This document shows positions 57,176 to 64,000 of a stretch of 64,000 nucleotides of DNA, piece by piece. The notes under the pieces are model-generated. The model saw nothing but the letters and a program-made list of their open reading frames with translations. It was not told the origin of the DNA and did not search any database. The stretch is from contig WARS01000026.1 of the NCBI GenBank assembly GCA_008933995.1, positions 262,501-326,500 on the forward strand, in the 5' to 3' direction. The stretch is from Datnioides undecimradiatus (taxonomy: Eukaryota > Chordata > Actinopteri > Lobotiformes > Datnioididae). Each line of letters begins with the position of its first letter. Positions within the stretch are counted from its first letter, which is position 1. Made by a program: the position numbers and the translations under genes.

Positions 57176-57526
57176 GCATTTTTTATACATTTTGTATCTT
57201 TTTCATTGGAGATGAAGAAGAAATCTCTTGTGATGTTTTTCCTTTTTTTTTTTTTTAAATGATTGTGCCCGTGTGAGGTTATGAGTGAGGTTGGTGCGAG
57301 TGCAGTCTTGTTCGTTGCTGAGGAAGAAATTTCCCACTGAAAAGAAAAAAAACGATCCCTAAAACCCAAAACATCTCCCTGAAAACAGTTTCCTCAGAAA
57401 CCTTTCCTCACACCCATCAACTTTGTGTATAGCGACAGGGGGTCTGGCAATAGCATCTGATGAGATTATTGAATTACTGCAAGATGTGGTTGAAGGGAAA
57501 ATATCAAGGTGGCGAGAAAAAGCGAT

Positions 57527-57534
57527 TGTAAATA
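57527..57534 (+). promoter_or_regulatory. celsr3: Second Pumilio response element
   Basis: A second exact TGTAAATA, 359 nt from the first and still upstream of every poly(A) candidate. Confidence 0.5.
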
Positions 57535-57640
57535 GAGGAAGGGATTATTATAAGAGAATAGATTTGATGGAACGATGATTGTGCAGAGAAAGATGGCCAA
57601 CGTTAAGCTAAAATACCACGTGAAGGTTCAGAGTTTAGCT

Positions 57641-57646
57641 AATAAA
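57641..57646 (+). terminator. celsr3: Poly(A) signal candidate AATAAA
   Basis: First canonical hexamer after the stop. The nearest GT-rich sequence is about 90 nt downstream, farther than usual. Confidence 0.35.
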
Positions 57647-59270
57647 GCTCAGTCACGAGCGTCAAAGTATCAGCTCTTTCGGGAGATTGTGCTATTTTGT
57701 GATCCACTGTATATGAATGTGACCTCGTCATCTGTCTGTGTATCTCTGTGCCTGTACCAGACCATATCAGTTGATTGATATTACAACACCATATCTTTTA
57801 GTGTTCCAGAGACCTGATGGGTGAAGTTAGATATCTGTCCACCTCTCTCTACACGGCTGTATCATGTAACAACCATTTAAAGCCCCTCAAGGTATCTCGC
57901 ACTTTGATGCATCATGACTCAACCCGCCTCAAGAGACGAGCCACAGGGTGCAGCCGAAGCTCTCTGGCAGCCTCCAGGAGACTCATTTCTAAAAGCTTCT
58001 GATGCAAAAGTTATGTGCAAATCCAAGCCAAAGGGACATCTGCCTAACGTCAGTGTGACGCACTGATGTTCTCCAGTTTTCTGTGATGAAAATGATGCTG
58101 TAGATGTAATTCGCCAGTTTGGTTTAGTTTAGTTTTTTTTTTAAGTAATTGTGCCATGAGAACAAGTTGAAAAAAATGTTTCTATGAAGGGATCCAGAGA
58201 TCTGCTTCACAACACAAAACTGTGGTTGGTATTTTATTTGGCTGCAAACTGAATAAGCAAGTGGATTTTGATTTGGCATGTAGGAGGAGAGTGGATCACA
58301 GAGAAGGCATTATGAGTCACATCTCAGTGTACTCAGATATTTGTTTGGAGACCTGAAAGCGGACCTGCAGTACATATCCAGCATGATATCTGCCTGAATG
58401 TATTAGCTCATGTCTGTAGCTACATGAATCCCAAGCCAGAAGTTTGTACTAGCTTGGCTGAACCCTCAGAATATCTCTTAAACTTCAGAATATCCTTCAT
58501 ATATGAGAAATCTTAGTGAACATTTGCTCCACTGTAGCTCTAAATCTGTCAAGTCCTACCCTTGCTTATGAGCTGTCACTGATCAAGAGGTCCCCACCAG
58601 AACACATGAATAGAGATTTGTTGTCACTGCTTGAGCCGCTGTACGGAGACAATTCTCTTGAAAGATGCGGCGTAACTTCTGCAACACTGTAGCGGTTTGC
58701 TGAGGAGAGGAGATGTCAGTTATGTCAGTGCTAAAAGCCTCTAAGTGGTTTTGAGATGCAGGTCTTTCCATCAGCAGCTGCTGCTGGAGCGAGCGCTGGC
58801 TTTAGGCCTTAACGTAACAACACACAGGCATTTGTAAGCTATGGAGACAGGCAGGCCATCCCTACCAGCCTTCAGAGGGATTAAGGGATAGTGGCTAACA
58901 TAAATGTTTTGGGTTTTTTCCATAATGAAAAAAGCACTGTAGGTCATAGAAACCGAAGGCAAGTTGGGTTCTGCTCTGCCAAAATGTGTTGTCTGTGTAT
59001 CCGGGAGCATTGTGACAGTCCACAAATACAAAATAACACTAGAACAGCAAGAGAGGAAGTAAAAACAAAAACAAATAGGCTTAAATAGAGCACAATGAGC
59101 ATAAGAGTAAATGATGAGGTACAAAACAGGACAAATTTGGATGGAGAACCAATTGGGTCAGAAATCATGACTGTGTACAAAATGTAACTGCATGGAGGAC
59201 CGGCGGACTTTACTCATCACAGAGGGGAAGAAAAAAACACAGAGAAGCAGATGGAAATGCAGATAGTGGA

Positions 59271-59276
59271 AATAAA
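59271..59276 (+). terminator. celsr3: Poly(A) signal candidate AATAAA
   Basis: Canonical hexamer. The downstream sequence is CA-rich rather than GT-rich. Confidence 0.2.
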
Positions 59277-60370
59277 CACGGATCTCACACACCTCACAAA
59301 TGCACATGTCCCTGCCCTGACCGCTGCTCTGTCATTCACACTTCACTGGGATGTGACAAGTGAACCTACTTGTGACAGTAGTATTGCCAAAAAATGCCCT
59401 TGACGAAGGAAAGTACCCGCTAGTCTCTTAAAGGGGTAACACACCTGAAAATCCGACTTTGATTCCTTTTCAGTGTTTTCATTCATTCCCGTTTATTATT
59501 TTATCTCCACAGATCTGTATGTTATCATCAGTTGGCAGTACCTTTAACTTGTACAGACATGAGATTTATTTTATTTATTGATAATTTATTGACACTGTAT
59601 TGATTATTTATGTTGCCATTTTATATGAGAGGCTGTTGGTTTTTTGTCCAAATGTTCCCTTTCTTCCTCCATGTAATGTTTCTTATTGTCTGAATCTCTC
59701 ACTGCAACATATTCACAGATGGTGGACAAGAAAACGGGAATGTGAGGATAACAATGTCTATATTTACACCCAGGATTACAATCTGATCCAGGACGCTTAA
59801 TTACACAGCATTTAAATTGGTTTCTCTAACCAGTCTTGGCGGTAAAATCTGGGAAAATGTGACAAAAATGTATAAGCATCTTAACATATCCAGATTAAAT
59901 GTTGAATACTGGGTGTAAATGGTGCAGATGTGTCCCGAAACAGACCTTTTCCCCTCCCTGTTCACTATTAGAGATTCAAGGTTTCAAAAGCACAAAATCA
60001 GATCATTAACTGGTTATGTATCTGCTTTTACTCAGTCAGCTGTCAGCAATGGTGAAATGACAGAAAACTCCTGCTCCAGGTTTAATCCGGCTTGGGACGA
60101 CAGGAGCCACACACGTATGGGGAGACAAAAAGATGGGAGTTGAGACTAAAACGTTGTGATGTGCTCTGAAAAAAAAGACAAAAGGGAAGAAGTGACACAG
60201 GGAAAGAAACAGAGGAAGAGATAGTCAGGGAGAGGAGGAGAGACGGGAGATTGTCTTTGTTAGATTTGTGTGTTCGTTATGGGATGCCTTCTATCCCGCC
60301 ATCGGCAAGGGGACGGCGGCATGGAAACAGCTGTTCCCCTGTTACTGCGGAAACAAGAGAAATGTTGGAC

Positions 60371-60376
60371 ATTAAA
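60371..60376 (+). terminator. celsr3: Poly(A) signal candidate ATTAAA
   Basis: Common variant hexamer with a GT-rich downstream element at 60418-60455, a good spacing for cleavage in between. Confidence 0.35.
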
Positions 60377-60968
60377 AAAAATGACTTATTCCTACACGGC
60401 TGTGTTTATATTTATTCAGTTTGTGTGTGAGTGTGCGTGCGTGTGTGTGTTTGTGTGTGACAGAACAAGGTTTCCTGTTTCATATTCATGAGAGCAGACA
60501 TTTTCAGGTGTGAAAAAGCGAGCAGAGGAAACATCCTGACGCAGGGACACGTTTTTCTGGGAGGCTCTCTCTGTCTGACATGTTTTGACTCTCAAAGTTA
60601 TTCTGTCACATCCAGAGAAGGCAGAGATGTTCATCTGCCACCTCGAGTCTCTGCAAAAAACAGGCAGATCACGACAGAAACAACCAGCTGACAGTCTGTC
60701 CTTGAATCAACCTTGATCACGACTGATCAACGTCCATGGCAGCTTTTTAACAGCATGACTCAATCACAGGTCCAGATATGTTAATAGTTGTAAAAATAAC
60801 TTTTAAAAAATGCTTCAAAGCACAGTTGGCTGAAAAGGAATAGTTTGCTCATTCACTTTTTTTGTTTTTACAGAGATTTAGGTCAGAAGGTCAATACCAG
60901 TCATCTTTTTCCTTTTCTTTGGTGCTGAATATGGAGGTGGAGCTTTGAGGAAATTAGCTTGGCTAGAG

Positions 60969-61008
60969 TTAGCTTAGCTTAGCTTAGCTTAGCTTAGGTT
61001 AGCTTAGC
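60969..61008 (+). repeat. (TTAGC)n pentanucleotide tract
   Basis: About seven TTAGC units with one interruption, inside the left arm of the MITE-like repeat, probably expanded from its TTAGCTTAGC motif. Confidence 0.8.
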
Positions 61009-61065
61009 AGCATGCCTGGTCTGTCCAAAGTTCAGAAATATGCCTATCAGTACAAACTATGGGCG

Positions 61066-61082
61066 ATTCCGCCAAAAGAGTG
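61066..61082 (+). repeat. Left terminal inverted repeat
   Basis: 17 bp exactly complementary to 63277-63293. Confidence 0.9.
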
Positions 61083-61723
61083 ACATTTCCGTCCCCAGCA
61101 TATTATTGTATATTAAATGTATAAACACAAGTAATAATATAATACAAATTATATTTTATTATTATACAAAACACCGTACACATGAATCATTGTAGAAATT
61201 ACAGATATATATTTTTTTAATATTTTAAAAAAGCATCTAAAACACTGATACATAGCATTTCTTGCCTGTCCCCACAGCCAAACGCTACACTTTACCACAA
61301 TGCATCATGAACAAAATCCTTCCAAAATCTTTTTTTTTTTTTTTTTGCATTTAAGTGTGACTCCATATTCTATCTACACTTGTAAAACAAAAGTTTTACA
61401 AAAACATCATTATATTTTGGTTAAAATTCACATTTTAGTGCTGTCCCCAGGTTTTCACTCATTGCTGTTACCCAAACACATTCCCCCCTCTGAAAATTTT
61501 GGAACATTCCACCAGTGACATGTTCTGCAGGAAGTGACATCACTTGGGTCTTCTGCAAGTCATGGGAAGACCAAAAGTAAGTTATCTCATTTATTTTTCC
61601 TTAAATTTAATGATATACTAGCTGTGTCAGAGACAGTCAATCTAAAAACTCAGTCCTGTTACCTAAATTATCTCTAAGACAATATTTGTTGATATCAAAA
61701 GTAATCATGGAGTCATCACAGAC

Positions 61724-61960
61724 ATGAGCGAAACACATGTTGAGGTCCGCAGTATGGCAAAAGTAGGGGTCAACAGGTTTTTCTGGCCAGCCCGAGATGA
61801 TATTCTGTGGTACCTGTTCGATGATATTGTGTCCTTCATCAAATCCCCTAAACCAGTCACATCACGTCACGTGGAAATTGACAAAGAAATCTGGGGAAAG
61901 CTACAGAAAGTCTTAGAAGAGGTCAGTTACATGTTTTTTTTAAATCTATTAAAGTCATGA
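61724..61960 (+). CDS. Small open frame inside the transposon (unknown)
   Basis: 78 codons starting MSETHVEVRS and containing VNRFFWPARDDILWYLFDDI and KEIWGKLQKVLEEV. The amphipathic, aromatic-rich composition looks more protein-like than other frames here, so it may be a remnant exon of a transposon protein. A GTCAGT splice donor at 61921 could end the exon after LEE. I do not recognise a domain. Confidence 0.35.
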   Translation: MSETHVEVRSMAKVGVNRFFWPARDDILWYLFDDIVSFIKSPKPVTSRHVEIDKEIWGKLQKVLEEVSYMFFLNLLKS

Positions 61961-62291
61961 TTGGTGTAAAACCGGGGATAATGAATATATTTTGTAGAAG
62001 GTATAGAATATTTATTATTAATTTAATTTATTGGAAATGATGGTCAATGCATAGATCCAAGAATGTAACATCTTAACTTTTTGTCTGTGTCCATTTTATC
62101 TTTTTCAAATGTAAAGAACCAATACTGTGCATCCGTGACATGCTAAAGGGAGAGAACCAAGACAAACCGACAAACCACTACAGTCTTTCACTGTGTCATA
62201 CACAAAGGCACAAAGCCAGTACGTTTACACACACACACACACACACAGAATTCAGATCTCTCATTCAAACCTGATGTTTCACATAGTTTGC

Positions 62292-62472
62292 AGTTAGTGG
62301 GCCTTTCCTTTTTTACTCCCACTATACTACCTCGAACAGTTAATGAAATGTTGATATGTGGATTTTAATAATTTTGTATAGGCTATGTCCACATTCTGTC
62401 TTTCAATTGATATTAAATATGATGTTCGGACTGAGCTACATGCAGGTCACACACACTCATACTCTCACTCTC

Positions 62473-62503
<31 letters not shown>

Positions 62504-62720
62504 GTTAGTTAGTGGGGCTTTCCTTTTTGACTCCCACTATAGTACCTCTAACAGTTTTTTGAAATGTTGATGTATTTTAATAATTTTGTATATGTTCTGT
62601 CTTTTAATCTTACCAATACTAGCAACAATGTATTTTAATATGATGTTCTTCATGTAGCTCAGTAGTGCAATGGGTTTGACACAATAAACAGATCACACAC
62701 ACTCACATAACGCACTCACA
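62292..62720 (+). repeat. Tandem duplication of about 215 bp inside the transposon
   Basis: Unit 1 starts at 62292 (AGTTAGTGGGCCTTTCC) and unit 2 at 62507 (AGTTAGTGGGGCTTTCC). Both continue with ACTCCCACTATA, ATTTTAATAATTTTGTATA and a CA-rich end, with small indels. Confidence 0.75.
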
Positions 62721-63276
62721 TACTCATTCCTGTTACCGATTTTCATTCCTGTTACCAAATGTTTTTTTCTGATTATTGTTTCTTTAAAAATAAAGAAAAT
62801 AAACTGTATTTTTACATTTATATTGGTTCCAACAGTTGTCTGATTGCTTAATGAAATACATGCTCAATCTTTGGATTAAATTTGGGTTTTTTTTATGTCC
62901 TATAAAGGAAAAGGTTTGATTTGCATTCTTAGAGAAATACAACTCTGGTCAAAATATAGTCTTTTTTTTGTCATAAATATTAGTATTTTCATCATGTAAC
63001 CAACCATTTCTTCTACATTAACTCTTTTTCTAAGGGAAAACAATGTATGTGGTTGATATTCTTTTAAACATGGTTTTAAAATGGCATTTGAGTTTTGGTA
63101 ACAGCAGAGAAAAAAATGCAATGATAATAAACTTTCGAAAGTTGCAATAAATGAAATAAAGTAGCCTGAGATTGACCAGTACTCATTTTGAATGAGTAAA
63201 TGTGTATATTACTAAATTCTATATTGAAATGGAATGAAAAATGAAGTTTAATTTTGAAGAGTTACAAGCAAATTGC

Positions 63277-63293
63277 ACTCTTTTGGCGGAATG
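63277..63293 (-). repeat. Right terminal inverted repeat
   Basis: 17 bp, exact reverse complement of 61066-61082. Confidence 0.9.
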
Positions 63294-63640
63294 ACCCCTA
63301 TACAAACTTAGCAATTGTGTTAGCTTAACCTAGGACATTTACTAAAAGAAAGAAAGTCTTATAAAGAAAACAGTTTAGATAAGCTGATTGTGAAACCACA
63401 AACTGTCAAATTATTTTATAAAATATCTATCAGTAAATTGTAGAGGTACTTGTGGGTGTCATTTTTAACTTTGAGAGAACGTAGCTGTTTCTCCTTTTAT
63501 GTTCTGTCTTAATGCTAAGCTAATGGTTCTCTAGCTTTATGCTTAAAGCATAGACATGGGCATGACGTCACCTTTTTCATCTAATTCTCAGCAAAAAATA
63601 AAGAAACAGATTTCCCAAAATGTCAAACTAGTGATTCAAA

Positions 63641-64000
63641 GAATAAAAAATATCTTGATAACATATTCAGCTAAGTAATAAGTAACATCATTCCTTCTAA
63701 ACAGTCCTTCATTTGGTGTTTTGACAATGGTGGACAACTCATATTTCTGAAGACATGTAACCAAGAGTATGTCAACACAGGCACATATTATTTGTGTGCT
63801 TTTCCCAGTGATGGGAAATGTTAATACTACAGCTAATAAGGAAAATATCAGACTGTGGTCACAGTTTGAGGACACCTTTCCTGTTTAAATATGACGATAC
63901 CCACAGTCAGGTTGTTAAAAGAGTTTCTCACTTTGTTGTATAACAACTTGCACAGAGATTCAATCTCAACCCTGTCCAACACCTTTGGCCTTGTTGCCCA
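63641..64000 (+). other. Intergenic sequence
   Basis: No gene, RNA or repeat that I can support. Confidence 0.7.

Larger units (their letters stand above)
56785..60400 (+). other. celsr3: celsr3 3' UTR (end uncertain) and flanking sequence
   Basis: There is no coding sequence. The first 900 bases have A-rich and T-rich runs and two TGTAAATA Pumilio elements. Poly(A) candidates are AATAAA at 57641 and 59271, and ATTAAA at 60371, the last with a GT-rich tract 45-85 nt downstream. Which one is used cannot be told. Confidence 0.55.
61061..63298. mobile_element. DNA transposon, 2.2 kb, with terminal inverted repeats
   Basis: ATTCCGCCAAAAGAGTG at 61066-61082 is repeated exactly in inverted orientation at 63277-63293. 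The ends are GGGCG and GACCCC, flanked by TAT on both sides (possible 3-bp target duplication). The flanks join into continuous MITE sequence. The inside has one short open frame, CA repeats and a 215-bp tandem duplication, and no transposase that I recognise. Class: cut-and-paste type, family unassigned, probably non-autonomous. Confidence 0.8.
60833..63640 (-). mobile_element. Old teleost MITE-like repeat, split by a younger transposon
   Basis: The left end starts AAAGGAATAGTTT. The right end, read on the minus strand, contains TTTGACATTTTGGGAAAT and GAGAATTAGATGA. Both outer arms carry TTAGCTTAGC words, and the left one also CTGTCCAAAG. These are marks of a repeat very common in percomorph introns, with inverted ends. 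The arms are 60833-61060 and 63299-63640. The family name is not recalled. Confidence 0.6.

Overview
The window looks like teleost fish genomic DNA. It has large introns, abundant (CA)n/(TG)n microsatellites, teleost-type interspersed repeats and a single vertebrate gene in many exons. Several repeats resemble families common in percomorph fishes, but the species cannot be fixed from the sequence. Almost the whole window is the 3' two thirds of one plus-strand gene, celsr3 (cadherin EGF LAG seven-pass G-type receptor 3, an adhesion GPCR of the Flamingo family). I placed 33 coding exons between 1564 and 56784 by translation, splice signals and codon phase. All junctions are in phase and together give about 1,904 residues ending in a stop. 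The cadherin repeats and first EGF domains lie upstream of the window.

Layout: 1-1563 is upstream intron. Exons 1-5 (1564-9222) encode an EGF domain and the first laminin-G domain. Exon 6 is an EGF domain. Exons 7-10 hold the second laminin-G domain and the start of an EGF. A 9.4 kb intron follows. Exons 11-13 (24009-27559) encode EGF and laminin-type EGF domains, exons 14-15 the hormone-receptor motif, exons 16-21 (29196-39472) the GAIN domain with the GPS, exons 22-27 (41016-48598) the seven-helix region, and exons 28-33 (50082-56784) the long cytoplasmic tail. The 3' UTR starts at 56785; poly(A) candidates lie at 57641, 59271 and 60371. No second gene is visible downstream. From about 60833 to 63640 an old teleost repeat has been split by a 2.2 kb DNA transposon with matching terminal inverted repeats.

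CELSR3 is an atypical cadherin of non-canonical (planar-polarity) Wnt signalling. It acts with Frizzled-3 in axon guidance and, with CELSR2, in ependymal cilia. The GPS here has Arg-Leu-Gly where cleaving family members have His-Leu-Thr/Ser, so the receptor is predicted not to self-cleave.

The best leads are these: (1) two exact 14-bp palindromic RFX X-box motifs 455 bp apart in intron 16, with three weaker ones nearby; (2) four introns whose 5' ends are AC-rich and 3' ends GT-rich, a pairing that could bridge the splice sites; (3) an in-frame 72-nt candidate cassette exon in intron 27; (4) the nested transposon; (5) two Pumilio elements in the 3' UTR. I did not find a wholly new gene system.
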